This document shows, in pieces, positions 37,396 to 48,688 of a stretch of 64,000 nt of DNA (within the stretch, counting starts at the first letter, position 1; the number at the start of each line of letters is the position of its first letter). Source of the stretch: Rothia halotolerans (GTDB lineage Bacteria > Actinomycetota > Actinomycetes > Actinomycetales > Micrococcaceae); the NCBI RefSeq assembly GCF_004136635.1, contig NZ_NOIU01000003.1:1-64000 (forward strand), read 5' to 3'. The notes under the pieces are model-generated. The model did not search any database, was not told the origin of the DNA, and saw nothing but the letters and a program-made list of their open reading frames with translations. Position numbers and translations under genes: made by a program.

Positions 37396-40300
37396 CGTAC
37401 TGATTCCTCACTGCGGGTGACGGATGCGGAGGTGCCCGGGCGCGCGCGGCCGGCGGAGCCGCCCCCGTCCGTCCAGGGGAGGGCCGCGGAGCGGTCGTCG
37501 ACGACGACCCGCTCGTCGACCTCGTCGGGATCCAGGTGCTGCACCGGGTTGCCGCCCCACACGCCGTCGGAGGGGACCTCCTCCTGGCGGAGCACCATCG
37601 AGCCGGGACGCACCGTGGTGCGCTCGCCGACGGCCGAGCCCGGCAGCATGAAGCTGTTGGGCGCGAGGGTGGCCCCGACGCCGAGGCGGACCGTCTCCAT
37701 GCCCATCACCCGGTCGTGGAAGAGGTGGGTCTGGAGCACGGTGCCCCGGTTGACCGTGGCGCGGTCCTCGACCGTGATGAGGTCGAACTCCGGCAGCCAC
37801 CAGGTCTCGCACCACACGTCGCGGCCGATCTTCGACCCCATCAGGCGGGCCCACACGTTGTAGAGCGGGGACCCGAGGCCGAGGCGGACGAGGCTCGGCA
37901 CGGCCAGCGACTCGGCGAAGGAGTCGGCGAGCTCGCTGCGCCACACGAAGGTGCTGAACAGCGGCCGGTCCCCGCGCCGGAAGACGCCGATCAGCGCCCA
38001 CTTGGCGGCCACCGGGATGAGCGAGGCCAGGATGCCCGCCGCGAGCACCACCGGGCCCGACCACAGGGCTGCCCGGGCGATGCCGAGCATGGGCTCCCCG
38101 GCGTCCATGTAGATGCTGGTCAGCGCGTAGACGATCATCAGGTCGAGCCAGGCCGCGATGATCGCGGGCAGGATGCGGCACGACTCGACCATCGCCCGGG
38201 CCACCTTCAGCCGCACGGCGGGGCGGAAGGTCTTGGCGGCGTCGGCCTCGACCTTGATCCGCGGGATCGACTTCGCCTTCCGGCCCAGCCACGAGGAGCC
38301 GAGGGCCGGCTGGTAGGGGGTCGAGGAGAGGACGGCGATCAGCGATCCGGCCGGCAGGTCGCGGTCGGGCCCGACGATCGCGGAGTTGCCCACGAAGGCG
38401 CCCTCGCCGATCACCGTGGTCCCGATGTGGACCCAGCCGCCGCGGGTGCGGACGCTGTTGACCAGGGCGTGGTCGGCCACGAAGGTCCTGTCGTTGAGGT
38501 AGGTCAGGTGCGGGATCGTCTCCAGGGTGGAGATCTCGGTGTCCCGCCCGACCCGGGCCCCCAGCAGGCGCATGAAGACCGGCGTGATGCACGAGGCGTA
38601 GATCGGGTAGGTCGAGACCAGCGTGCGCTGCATCAGCGTGTGGGTGAACCAGGCGCCCCAGCCCGCCGCGCTGGTCTGCGGGAAGTAGCCCGGGACGATC
38701 AGGCTCGAGGTGACCCGCACGCAGCCGATCACCAGGAAGAGCCAGGTGATGACCGTCAGGATCGTGAACACGGGCGTCCACATCGCGAGGTCGGGGAAGA
38801 CCTCCTCGTAGGTCTGGATGTCCCCCACGAAGTGCAGGATCAGCAGCGCGCCCGGCAGGATCGCCAGCAGGGGCAGCAGGCCGATGAGCACGACGCCGGC
38901 CGAGTGGGCGGCCCAGCTGCGCACCGGCCCCCACGCCCAGCCGCGCCCGGCCTCCGCGGGGCTCCCGTCGGGCCAGGTCTCGCCCGCGACGCCGCGGGGC
39001 CCGGCCGGGGAGCCGCCCCACAGCTCGCCCGCCGGGACCGTGCCCTCGACGTAGGAGCCCGGCACGATCTCGGCGCCGGCGCCGACGTGGGCGCCGGGGG
39101 CCAGCAGGGTGCGGGTCCCCACCCGGGCGCCGTCGTCCACCACGATCTCGCCGAGGATGAAGACGTCCCCGTCGATCCAGTGGCCGTTCAGGTCCGCCTC
39201 GGGCTCGATCGAGACGCCGTCGCCCAGGGTCACCAGGCCGGTCACGGAGGGCTGGTGGTGCAGGTGGGCGTCCCTGCCCACGGAGGTGCCCAGGAGCCGG
39301 TGGAAGGCCGGGGCCATCGGGGTGCCCCAGAGCAGGTCCAGCCGCTGGAGGATGATCAGCCGGTCGGCCGCCCATACCCTGAGGTGGGTCCAGCCGCCGC
39401 GCAGGTATCTGCCGGGTCTCAGGCGCGCGGTCAGCAGCCTGACCCCCAGCGCCGTCAGCAGCAGGCGGCCCGGCAGCGAGAACAGGATGACCCAGCCGAT
39501 GGCCAGCGGGACCCACGGGGGAGCGATCACCCAGCCGGCGTCGAAGACGACGGCGAGGAACCAGACCACGATGATCGACCCGAGGACGTAGCGCAGGCCG
39601 TTGTAGACGTAGAGCAGGCTCACGAAGGCGGCCTGGAACACCCCGCCGAGCCGGGGGATGGGCTCCGGGAGCGGGCGCTCGTCGTGCACCTCGGCCAGTC
39701 CCTCGAGGTAGTCGGACATCCCCCGCAGCGTCGGGTGCTCGTAGATCTCGGCGATCGCGGTGGAGGGGTGGGTGCGCCGCAGGGCGGCGACCAGGCGGGC
39801 GACCTGGACCGATCCGCCGCCGAGGTCGAAGAAGTTGCTCTCCGCACCCAGCGGGATGGGGCCCAGCTCGTGCGCCCAGAGCTCCGCGAGCCAGATCAGG
39901 TCCGGGTCCAGGTCCCCGCCGGCCTCCGCGTCGCCGCTGGTCAGCGGCCAGGGCAGCGCGCCGCGGTCCACCTTGCCGGAGGTCTTCATGGGCATCTGCT
40001 CGAGGATGGTCAGGCTGGGGACGATGCCGCCGGGGAGGTGCTTCGCCATGAGCTTGCGGACGACGTCGAGGTCGATCGAGCCCTCGGACTCGGCGACCAG
40101 GTAGCCGACCAGGACGTCGGAGCCGCCGGCGGTGCGGTGCAGCGCCGCGGCGCCCAGGTGGACCCCCGGCATGCGGCTCAGGTGCTCGTCGATCTCGCCG
40201 AGCTCCAGCCGGCGCCCGCCCAGCTTGATCTGGTCGTCCGCGCGGCCGCCGAAGACCAGGCCCTCCCGCTCGGCCCGGACGACGTCGCCGGTCCGGTAGG

Positions 40301-41459
40301 CGCGCTCCCAGCCCAGCGAGGGCAGCGGGGCGTACTTCTCGGCGTCCTTGGCGGGATCGAGGTACCGGCCGAGGCCGACGCCGGAGATGATCAGCTCCCC
40401 GGTCTCGCCCCACTCGACGGGCTCGCCCTCCGGGTCCACCACGGCCAGGGCCCAGCCCGGCACCGGGCGCCCGATGCGCACGGGCGGGTCGGCGGTCATC
40501 TTCTGGCCGGTGGCGATCACCGTGGCCTCGGTGGGGCCGTAGGTGTTCCACACCTCGCGGCCGGGGTGGGCCAGGCGGCCCACCAGCTCCAGGGGGCAGG
40601 CCTCGCCGCCGAAGATCAGCAGCCGCACGGCCTCCATGGCCTCGGCGGGCCAGAGGGAGGCGAGGGTCGGCACGGTGGAGACGGCGGTGATGTCCCGCTC
40701 CATGATCCAGTCGCCCAGGTCGGGGCCGGAGCGGACGATCGAGCGCGGGGCGGCGACCAGGGCGGCGCCGTAGCGCCAGGCCAGCCACATCTCCTCGCAG
40801 GAGGCGTCGAAGGCCACGGAGAGGCCGGCCATCACGCGGTCGCCGGGTCCCAGGGGGCGGTCCACCAGGTACATCCGCGCCTCGGCGTCGACCAGGGCCG
40901 CGGCCGAGCGGTGGGAGACCGCCACGCCCTTGGGAGTGCCGGTGGAGCCGGAGGTGAAGATGATCCAGGCGTCGTCGCCCAGCTCCGGCTCCGAGAGGTC
41001 GTCGCTGTTCTGGCCGAGGCGCTGGACGAGCTCCAGCCCGGCGCCGAAGACGGCGGCGACGTTCGCCTCGCGCCACACGGTGTCCGCGCGGGAGTCCGGG
41101 TCGTCGAAGTCCACCGGCACGTAGGCGGCGCCGGCGAACAGGGTCGCGAGGATCGCGACGTAGAGGTCGGTGGTCCCGGAGGGGACGCGGATGCCCACGC
41201 CGTCCCCGCGCCCGATGCCGAGGTCCCACAGGCGCTGGCGCTGCGACTCGACGAGCTCGCTCAGCTCCGCGTAGGTGATCTCGTCGGCGTCGTCCTCCAG
41301 GGCCACGGCGTCGGGGTGGGAGTCGATGGTGGATTCGACGATGTCGATCAGGGTGCGCGGGGCCGGTGGGGTCTCGACGCCGTAGACGGCGAGCTTCGGG
41401 TCGTCCTCCTCGCGAGGGGAGGACTGCTCGTCTGCCGAGGGGTGGGGATGCGGGTTCAT
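37392..41459 (-). CDS. Pls/PosA-family non-ribosomal peptide synthetase (A-T-membrane terminal domain)
   Basis: A 1355-residue single-module synthetase. Residues 35-530 form an adenylation domain with core motif TSGSTGTPKG (169-178) and the pocket start FDASCEEMW (217-225). A carrier domain follows, with its phosphopantetheine Ser550 in DLGGGSVQVA. The rest is the NRPS terminal domain of poly-epsilon-lysine synthetase: membrane helix pairs alternating with three left-handed beta-helix, hexapeptide-type regions near 737-817, 970-1050 and 1227-1307. The size and layout match Pls of Streptomyces, which makes an isopeptide homopolymer. There is no condensation or thioesterase domain of the ordinary kind. 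The start is at 41459, with GGAGAG upstream. The monomer cannot be fixed by eye; the pocket begins Asp-Ala-Glu. Confidence 0.88.
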   Translation of the reverse strand: MNPHPHPSADEQSSPREEDDPKLAVYGVETPPAPRTLIDIVESTIDSHPDAVALEDDADEITYAELSELVESQRQRLWDLGIGRGDGVGIRVPSGTTDLYVAILATLFAGAAYVPVDFDDPDSRADTVWREANVAAVFGAGLELVQRLGQNSDDLSEPELGDDAWIIFTSGSTGTPKGVAVSHRSAAALVDAEARMYLVDRPLGPGDRVMAGLSVAFDASCEEMWLAWRYGAALVAAPRSIVRSGPDLGDWIMERDITAVSTVPTLASLWPAEAMEAVRLLIFGGEACPLELVGRLAHPGREVWNTYGPTEATVIATGQKMTADPPVRIGRPVPGWALAVVDPEGEPVEWGETGELIISGVGLGRYLDPAKDAEKYAPLPSLGWERAYRTGDVVRAEREGLVFGGRADDQIKLGGRRLELGEIDEHLSRMPGVHLGAAALHRTAGGSDVLVGYLVAESEGSIDLDVVRKLMAKHLPGGIVPSLTILEQMPMKTSGKVDRGALPWPLTSGDAEAGGDLDPDLIWLAELWAHELGPIPLGAESNFFDLGGGSVQVARLVAALRRTHPSTAIAEIYEHPTLRGMSDYLEGLAEVHDERPLPEPIPRLGGVFQAAFVSLLYVYNGLRYVLGSIIVVWFLAVVFDAGWVIAPPWVPLAIGWVILFSLPGRLLLTALGVRLLTARLRPGRYLRGGWTHLRVWAADRLIILQRLDLLWGTPMAPAFHRLLGTSVGRDAHLHHQPSVTGLVTLGDGVSIEPEADLNGHWIDGDVFILGEIVVDDGARVGTRTLLAPGAHVGAGAEIVPGSYVEGTVPAGELWGGSPAGPRGVAGETWPDGSPAEAGRGWAWGPVRSWAAHSAGVVLIGLLPLLAILPGALLILHFVGDIQTYEEVFPDLAMWTPVFTILTVITWLFLVIGCVRVTSSLIVPGYFPQTSAAGWGAWFTHTLMQRTLVSTYPIYASCITPVFMRLLGARVGRDTEISTLETIPHLTYLNDRTFVADHALVNSVRTRGGWVHIGTTVIGEGAFVGNSAIVGPDRDLPAGSLIAVLSSTPYQPALGSSWLGRKAKSIPRIKVEADAAKTFRPAVRLKVARAMVESCRILPAIIAAWLDLMIVYALTSIYMDAGEPMLGIARAALWSGPVVLAAGILASLIPVAAKWALIGVFRRGDRPLFSTFVWRSELADSFAESLAVPSLVRLGLGSPLYNVWARLMGSKIGRDVWCETWWLPEFDLITVEDRATVNRGTVLQTHLFHDRVMGMETVRLGVGATLAPNSFMLPGSAVGERTTVRPGSMVLRQEEVPSDGVWGGNPVQHLDPDEVDERVVVDDRSAALPWTDGGGSAGRARPGTSASVTRSEESVR

Positions 41460-41661
41460 GGGACTCTCCGAAGACGGGTGAGCGATGCGGTTCGGCCGGT
41501 GACATCGGTCACCCGGCCGGGGGCTACTACCCATCTTGAAGAGGCTCGCACGTACTACGAAGTTGACCCTCTGGTATTTTTTCAAACTTCCCGGAGGCCC
41601 GGGATTCCGGGGTTTTCGGCGCCCCTCGCGGCTTTTTGGACCGGTGCAGGGCGGTGTTGAA

Positions 41662-42657
41662 TCAGCTGGCCCGGGCGTCCAGGACCGCGTCGAGGAGGCC
41701 GACCTGAGGGACGGAGTAGTGGTCGTGCCCGTTCATGACGCTCAGGCTCACCCCGGCGAATCCGTGCCGCTCGTACCAGGCACTGCCCTCGACCGCCGCG
41801 CTCCGGGCGTCGAAGGGCTCGCGCGGGTCCGTGCCGTCGTCGCGCGCGCCGACCGTCCAGTAGAGGGGGGTGTGCTGCGCCTGCTCGGCCGTGGGCCGCA
41901 GCGTCGCGTACCGGGGGGCTCCGCCGCCGCCGACCATGATCGCCCCGCCCGTCACCGCCTCGAGGTTCTCCGGCACGACGCCGTAGCTGAGCATCTCGGC
42001 GCCGCCCGAGTACCCCATCCACCACACCCGGTCCCGGTCGATCGGGAAGGACTCGGGCAGGCGCTGCTGCACCAGGTCCATCAGCCACGGCCGGTTGGAG
42101 TCCATCTCCTTCCACCAGGTGAGGTCCTCGGCCGGGTCCGGGGTCAGCGGCACCAGGAGGATCGCGTTGTGGGAGGCGGCGACCTGGGCCATGCAGTTCA
42201 GCATGCCCCAGGGCTTGGCGTACTCCTCGGCGCCGTCGCCGTGCAGTCGGACCACCAGGCCCACGGGCTTGCTGTAGTCGATGCCGCGGGCGAAGACGTG
42301 GTAGCGCCCGCTCACCCCACCGGAGGAGAAGTGCTGGTCCAGGCTGACCCCCTTCACCGTGGGGGAGTGCGGCGAGCCCGAGGGGGCGCTGGTGTAGAGG
42401 GGCTCCGGCTCGGCGCGGGGGTCGTCCGAGGCCATCCCGTACTCCGAGCAGCTGGGGTAGTCGTCCCCGGCCGGCATTCCCTGCAGCATCTGGTCCTCCT
42501 GGTGGGCCGCGTCCTCGTCCCCGAAGCGGGCGTCGCTGATGAGCGATGGCACGAGCGCCAGCGCGATGAGCAGGATGAAGGCGACGATCGCCCAGACGAG
42601 GCTGGAGCGGCCGGTCCGGGATCGGGGCGGGGTATGACGGTCCCGGTGGGATGACAT
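41662..42657 (-). CDS. Membrane-anchored alpha/beta hydrolase
   Basis: A 331-residue protein with one N-terminal membrane helix (about 20-42) and an extracytoplasmic alpha/beta hydrolase fold: oxyanion strand VGLVVRLHGDGAEE, nucleophile elbow GYSGGAEM (GxSxG), and a late His in NGHDHYSV. It resembles polyhydroxybutyrate-depolymerase/LpqC-like esterases. It lies 202 bases upstream of the synthetase in the same direction and could act on the same product, for instance as esterase or self-protection, but that is inference. A TAATCT -10 box ends exactly 7 bases before the ATG, pointing to a leaderless mRNA. Confidence 0.75.
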   Translation of the reverse strand: MSSHRDRHTPPRSRTGRSSLVWAIVAFILLIALALVPSLISDARFGDEDAAHQEDQMLQGMPAGDDYPSCSEYGMASDDPRAEPEPLYTSAPSGSPHSPTVKGVSLDQHFSSGGVSGRYHVFARGIDYSKPVGLVVRLHGDGAEEYAKPWGMLNCMAQVAASHNAILLVPLTPDPAEDLTWWKEMDSNRPWLMDLVQQRLPESFPIDRDRVWWMGYSGGAEMLSYGVVPENLEAVTGGAIMVGGGGAPRYATLRPTAEQAQHTPLYWTVGARDDGTDPREPFDARSAAVEGSAWYERHGFAGVSLSVMNGHDHYSVPQVGLLDAVLDARAS

Positions 42658-42757
42658 GCCCCTCAGATTACTGCACGAGCCTGTGGCCGACCTGTGATGT
42701 GCACACCATGGCTCCGCGCTGCGGGTACCGTCAAGTCCGCCCCGACCCGGAGGGGCC

Positions 42758-43513
42758 TCAGACCAGCTCGCCGCGGGAGAAGGCGTCGACCTTGCTCCGG
42801 ACCAGGCGCACGAACAGCCAGGCGCCCTGCGCGAGCAGGGCGAGCATCAGCACCCAGCGGGCGACGACGAGCGCCGAGGCCAGCGCGACCGGGCCGGCCC
42901 CGGGATCGGCCAGGGCGGCGTCGACCGCGTGGCCGCCGGCCAGGTACACCGCCGCGAAGAGCACCGGAACCAGCCACATGAGCCAGCGGAGCGCGCCCTT
43001 CGGCAGGGAGAGCGCGATCATCCCCAGCCAGCCCAGGGCCAGCAGCACCGGGGCGAAGAGCCCCGAGGTCCGGTGCACGTAGCGGTACTGCTCGAGGCCG
43101 CCGTCCCCGAGGGCCGAGGCGGAGGAGGCGATCTCCTGCCGGCCGAAGCCCGTGGGGCGCAGCTCGGGCAGGAGCGTGCCCGCCGCGGCCCCGAGCTGGG
43201 GGAGGGTCCAGGCCAGCACGTAGAGGAGGAAGAGGACGCCGATGGCCACCACGACGCCGGTGAGCAGGCCCGCCGAGGAGCCCTTGGCCGGCCGGGCGGC
43301 GGCGTCGGCCCCCTCCGCCCCGGGTCGGCCGGCCGCGGGGGAGGCTCCCGGCCGGGAGGACGCGGCTCGGGAGGGCCCGGGGCGGGAAGAAGCCGCCCGG
43401 GAGGAGGCCGGCCGGGCGGCGCCCGGGGACCGACCCGCCGTGGCGGTCCGGGAGGGGGGCCCGCCGCCGTCCGCCCGCTCGGCGTGCTTGCGTCTGATCT
43501 GGCCCTTGGACAT
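42758..43513 (-). CDS. Multi-pass membrane protein of unknown function
   Basis: A 251-residue protein: a basic start (MSKGQIRRKHAERADGG), a disordered stretch with repeated ASSRPG-like units (about 20-72), then about four membrane helices (near 77-100, 145-162, 170-190 and 205-232). I do not recognise the family. The ATG at 43513 is preferred because GGGAGG lies 7 bases upstream; ATGs at 43519 and 43528 are too close to or within that site. It is divergent from pcrA, about 100 bases apart. Confidence 0.65.
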   Translation of the reverse strand: MSKGQIRRKHAERADGGGPPSRTATAGRSPGAARPASSRAASSRPGPSRAASSRPGASPAAGRPGAEGADAAARPAKGSSAGLLTGVVVAIGVLFLLYVLAWTLPQLGAAAGTLLPELRPTGFGRQEIASSASALGDGGLEQYRYVHRTSGLFAPVLLALGWLGMIALSLPKGALRWLMWLVPVLFAAVYLAGGHAVDAALADPGAGPVALASALVVARWVLMLALLAQGAWLFVRLVRSKVDAFSRGELV

Positions 43514-43614
43514 ACCCATGCCTCCCATTATGGCCGCCGGGCCTCCCCGCGGCCCATCGGCAGGACGACGCCGGGGGTGCATCGAAGGTGTGTTCGCCTA
43601 GACTGGTGCATGGT

Positions 43615-46173
43615 ATGGATTTTCTGCGTGACTCTTCGTTCTTGTCCCCCGACGGCCCCCGTGAGCCCGGAGCCGCCGAGCAGCGGCGCGACCCGGCGAG
43701 CCTCGTCGAGGGGCTCAACGAGCATCAGGCGGAGGCGGTCACCCACCAGGGCTCGCCGCTGCTGATCGTGGCCGGGGCGGGCTCCGGCAAGACGCGGGTG
43801 CTGACCCACCGTATCGCCTACCTGCTCGCGACCGGCCGCGCCCACCAGGGCGAGATCCTCGCGATCACCTTCACCAACAAGGCCGCCGCCGAGATGCGCG
43901 AGCGCGTGGCCGATCTGGTGGGCCCCCGGGCCGAGCGCATGTCCATCTCCACCTTCCACAGCTTCTGCGTCCGGGTGCTGCGGCGGGAGGCCACCACGAT
44001 CGGCCTGAAGTCCACCTTCTCGATCTACGACTCCGCCGACTCGCTGCGCCTGATCACGCTCATCGCCAAGGAGCAGGAGCTGGATCCCAAGCGCTTCGCC
44101 CCCAAGGCGCTGCAGAACCGCATCTCCACGCTGAAGAACGAGCTGATCGACGCGGAGCAGAACGCCGCCTCCGCCTCCTCGACCGATCCGTGGGAGGCGA
44201 ACGTCGCCCGGGTCTACAGCGAGTACGCCCGCCGCCTGCGCGCCGCCAACGCCCTGGACTTCGACGACCTGATCTCCCAGACCGTCTTCATGCTGCGGGC
44301 CTTCCCCCAGGTCGCCGAGTACTACCGCCGCCGGTACCGCCACATCCTGGTGGACGAGTACCAGGACACCAACCACGCCCAGTACGCGCTGGTCAGGGAG
44401 CTGACCGGGCACGACGCCGCGCGCCCGGCGGACGCCTCCAGCCCCTACCCGGGCGGCGTCGAGCCCGCGGAGCTCACCGTGGTGGGCGACTCGGACCAGT
44501 CGATCTACGCCTTCCGCGGGGCCGACATCCGCAACATCACCGACTTCGAGCGGGACTACCCGAGCGCGCGGACGATCCTGCTGGAGCAGAACTACCGCTC
44601 GACCCAGAACATCCTCACCGCCGCCAACGCCGTGATCGAGCGGAACCCGCAGCGGCGCGAGAAGAAGCTCTGGACGGCCTCGGGCGACGGCCCGCTGATC
44701 ACCGGCTACGTGGCGGAGAACGAGCACGCCGAGGCCCGCTACATCGCCGAGGAGATCGACCGCCTGCGGGACGAGGAGGGGATCGCGCCGGGCGACGTCG
44801 CCGTCTTCTACCGGACCAACGCCCAGTCCCGCTCGGTGGAGGAGATCCTCATGCGCGTGGGCCTGCCCTACCGTGTGGTCGGCGGCACGCGCTTCTACGA
44901 GCGCAAGGAGATCAAGGACGCGCTCTCCTACCTCCGCGCGCTGCTCAACCCGGACGACGACATCAACGTCCGCCGCATCCTCAACGAGCCCAAGCGCGGC
45001 ATCGGCGCGCGCTCCGAGGGGGCCGTCGCCAACCTCGCCCAGCGGGACCGGACCTCCTTCATGGCGGCCGCCCGCCGCGCCGAGGAGGCTCCGGGGCTCG
45101 CCAACGCCGGGGCCAAGAAGATCGCCGGGTTCGTGACCCTGATGGACGACCTCGCCCAGCTCGCCGCGACCGAGAGCGCGGCCACCAGCCTCGAGGCCGT
45201 GCTGGAGCAGACCGGCTACCTCGAGGCGCTGCGCACCTCGGAGGACCCGCAGGACGAGTCCCGCGTGGAGAACCTCAACGAGCTCGTCGCGGTGGTCCGC
45301 GAGTTCGAGCGGGACCACCCCGAGGCCGGCCTCGGCGAGTTCCTGGAGCACGTGGCCCTGGTGGCCGACGCCGATCAGATCCCCAACCGCCCCAAGGCCG
45401 GCGAGGAGGGCGGCCCGTCCGCCGAGCAGGTCGCCCGCGAGGTCGCGGAGGCCCGCGAGCAGGGCGTGGTGACGCTGATGACCCTCCACACGGCCAAGGG
45501 GCTCGAGTTCCCGGTGGTCTTCCTCACCGGCATGGAGCACGGCCTCTTCCCGCACCAGCGGGCGCTCGCGGACGAGACGGAGATGAGCGAGGAGCGGCGC
45601 CTGGCCTACGTGGGCCTGACCCGCGCCATGCAGCGGCTCTACCTGACCCGCGCCGAGTCGCGCTCCATGTGGGGCCAGGGGCAGTTCAACCCGCCCTCGC
45701 CCTTCCTCGAGGAGATCCCGGAGCAGCTCATCGACTGGAAGCGGCTCGGCTCGGCCGGGCGGGGCGGCTTCGGCTCGGCGGTCTACGGATCGGGAGGGTT
45801 CGGCTCCGGCGGGTTCGGGACGGGGCGGCGGGGCGGCTCGGCCTCATGGGGCGAGTCCTCCTCGTGGGGCGGGCACGGCGCCGGCCCCTCCGGCGGCAGC
45901 CGCCCGGCCGCGGCGAGCCACGACGCCGGCTACGGGGGCGACGTCCCCGCCTCCTCCGGGCTGAGGGGCCGCTCCTCCGCCTCGCGGGTCCAGCAGAACA
46001 AGGAGATCCCCGCCCTGGCGGTGGGGGACTCGGTCCAGCACAAGACCTTCGGCCGGGGCCGGGTCATCGGCCTCGAGGGAGCCGGGGACAAGACGGTCGC
46101 GAAGGTCCGCTTCGGCCAGGACGAGAAGCGGCTGCTTCTGCGCTACGCCCCGGTCACCAAGGTCGAGGAGTAG
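43615..46173 (+). CDS. pcrA: ATP-dependent DNA helicase PcrA/UvrD
   Basis: An 852-residue superfamily 1A helicase that unwinds DNA 3' to 5' in repair and removes RecA or stalled polymerase. Motifs: Walker A GAGSGKT (about 54-60), DEYQDTN (motif II), VVGDSDQSIYAFRGAD (III), QNYRST (IV), TLHTAKGLEFPVVF (V) and YVGLTRAMQ (VI). A Gly/Ser-rich linker leads to a C-terminal Tudor-like domain (VQHKTFGRGRVIG) that in PcrA binds RNA polymerase. The ATG at 43615 follows a TAGACT -10-like box by 10 bases, so the leader is nearly absent. Confidence 0.95.
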   Translation: MDFLRDSSFLSPDGPREPGAAEQRRDPASLVEGLNEHQAEAVTHQGSPLLIVAGAGSGKTRVLTHRIAYLLATGRAHQGEILAITFTNKAAAEMRERVADLVGPRAERMSISTFHSFCVRVLRREATTIGLKSTFSIYDSADSLRLITLIAKEQELDPKRFAPKALQNRISTLKNELIDAEQNAASASSTDPWEANVARVYSEYARRLRAANALDFDDLISQTVFMLRAFPQVAEYYRRRYRHILVDEYQDTNHAQYALVRELTGHDAARPADASSPYPGGVEPAELTVVGDSDQSIYAFRGADIRNITDFERDYPSARTILLEQNYRSTQNILTAANAVIERNPQRREKKLWTASGDGPLITGYVAENEHAEARYIAEEIDRLRDEEGIAPGDVAVFYRTNAQSRSVEEILMRVGLPYRVVGGTRFYERKEIKDALSYLRALLNPDDDINVRRILNEPKRGIGARSEGAVANLAQRDRTSFMAAARRAEEAPGLANAGAKKIAGFVTLMDDLAQLAATESAATSLEAVLEQTGYLEALRTSEDPQDESRVENLNELVAVVREFERDHPEAGLGEFLEHVALVADADQIPNRPKAGEEGGPSAEQVAREVAEAREQGVVTLMTLHTAKGLEFPVVFLTGMEHGLFPHQRALADETEMSEERRLAYVGLTRAMQRLYLTRAESRSMWGQGQFNPPSPFLEEIPEQLIDWKRLGSAGRGGFGSAVYGSGGFGSGGFGTGRRGGSASWGESSSWGGHGAGPSGGSRPAAASHDAGYGGDVPASSGLRGRSSASRVQQNKEIPALAVGDSVQHKTFGRGRVIGLEGAGDKTVAKVRFGQDEKRLLLRYAPVTKVEE

Positions 46174-46402
46174 CCGCGGGGCCCGCCGGGAAGACGGCCG
46201 GTGACGCCCTCACGTGTCGCGAATCCCACAAACCGTCGCGAGGTTAGGGACCGAATGACCTTTTGGGATATGGTCGGGGCGGGGAGAGCGCGGCACGAGC
46301 GTTCCGCCGTGGGCCCTCGGGGCTCCGCGCCTCCACACTCATCAGGCCGGGCGGACTGGCAGGTTCACCCGGCACGACTTCGACGAAGAAGGACACCCAC
46401 AC

Positions 46403-47572
46403 GTGGACCTGTTTGAATACCAGGCACGCGATCTCTTCGAGAAGCACGGGGTTCCCGTACTTCAGGGGATCGTCGCCGAAACTCCCGAAGAAGCCAAGGC
46501 CGCCGCTGAGAAGATCGGCGGGGTCACCGTCGTCAAGGCTCAGGTCAAGGTGGGCGGTCGCGGCAAGGCCGGCGGCGTCAAGGTCGCGAAGAACGCCGAC
46601 GAAGCCTACGAGTACGCCTCCCAGATCCTCGGGATGGACATCAAGGGCCACACCGTCCACCGCGTGATGATCGCCCAGGGCGCGGACATCGCCGAGGAGT
46701 ACTACTTCTCGATCCTGCTGGACCGCGGAAACCGCTCCTACCTGGCCATGTGCTCCGTCGAGGGCGGCATGGAGATCGAGCAGCTGGCCGAGGAGCGCCC
46801 CGAGGCGCTGGCCCGCGTCGAGGTCGACCCCGCCGCCGGCCTGACCGCCGAGAAGGCCACCGAGATTGTCGAGACCGCCGGGTTCCCGGAGGAGCTGCGC
46901 CAGGCCGTGGCCGGCGTCATCGTCAAGCTCGGCGAGGTCTACAAGAACGAGGACGCCACCCTGGTGGAGGTCAACCCGCTGGTCAAGACCGGCGACGGCC
47001 AGATCCTCGCCCTGGACGGCAAGGTCTCCCTCGACGAGAACGCCGAGTTCCGCCACGAGGACCACGCGGCCCTCGAGGACAAGGCCGCGACCGACCCGCT
47101 GGAGGCCAAGGCCAAGGAGAACGACCTCAACTACGTCAAGCTGGACGGCGAGGTCGGGATCATCGGCAACGGCGCCGGGCTGGTCATGTCGACCCTCGAC
47201 GTCGTCGCCTACGCCGGCGAGAAGCACGGGAACGTGAAGCCCGCCAACTTCCTCGACATCGGGGGTGGCGCCTCCGCCGAGGTCATGGCCAACGGCCTCG
47301 ACGTCATCCTGGGCGACGACCAGGTCAAGTCGGTGTTCGTCAACGTCTTCGGCGGCATCACCGCGTGCGACGCCGTCGCCAACGGCATCGTCAAGGCCCT
47401 GGAGATCCTCGGCGACTCCGCCACCAAGCCGCTGGTCGTCCGCCTCGACGGGAACAACGTGGAGGAGGGCCGCCGCATCCTGCAGGAGGCCAACCACCCG
47501 CTGGTCACCCAGGCCGAGACCATGGACTCCGGCGCCGACAAGGCCGCCGAGCTGGCCCACCAGGCCGCCTGA
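46403..47572 (+). CDS. sucC: Succinyl-CoA synthetase beta subunit
   Basis: A 389-residue ATP-grasp subunit of the TCA-cycle enzyme that interconverts succinyl-CoA and succinate with nucleotide phosphorylation. [34 protein letters not shown] and [16 protein letters not shown] are typical of the family. The start is GTG with AAGGA upstream. sucD follows 37 bases later, forming the standard sucCD operon. An AT-richer block near 46230-46275 may hold the promoter. Confidence 0.96.
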   Translation: MDLFEYQARDLFEKHGVPVLQGIVAETPEEAKAAAEKIGGVTVVKAQVKVGGRGKAGGVKVAKNADEAYEYASQILGMDIKGHTVHRVMIAQGADIAEEYYFSILLDRGNRSYLAMCSVEGGMEIEQLAEERPEALARVEVDPAAGLTAEKATEIVETAGFPEELRQAVAGVIVKLGEVYKNEDATLVEVNPLVKTGDGQILALDGKVSLDENAEFRHEDHAALEDKAATDPLEAKAKENDLNYVKLDGEVGIIGNGAGLVMSTLDVVAYAGEKHGNVKPANFLDIGGGASAEVMANGLDVILGDDQVKSVFVNVFGGITACDAVANGIVKALEILGDSATKPLVVRLDGNNVEEGRRILQEANHPLVTQAETMDSGADKAAELAHQAA

Positions 47573-47609
47573 GCGCCGCCCTAGCAGAAGCAGAGATTCA
47601 GAGGAAAAC

Positions 47610-48527
<918 letters not shown>

Positions 48528-48552
48528 CCCGCCGGATCCTTCGGCAGCCGCC

Positions 48553-48600
48553 AAGGGGCCCGCCGCTCCCACCCACGGGTGGGGATGGCGGGCCCCTTCG
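48553..48600 (+). terminator. sucCD terminator
   Basis: AAGGGGCCCGCC (48553-48564) pairs exactly with GGCGGGCCCCTT (48587-48598), with an inner CCCACCC/GGGTGGG stem. Confidence 0.85.
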
Positions 48601-48688
48601 CGTGCGCGGCGCGGCTCCGCCGGAAGCCGCGCTTCCATCGGCCCTCGCGGCTCCGCCGGTCCCGAGGGCCCCGGCGGAGGCGGGCGGA

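Noticed and set aside
37536..41660. A 1374-residue frame opposite the peptide synthetase
   Set aside because: Composition and lack of motifs show it is a shadow of the synthetase's third-position GC bias.
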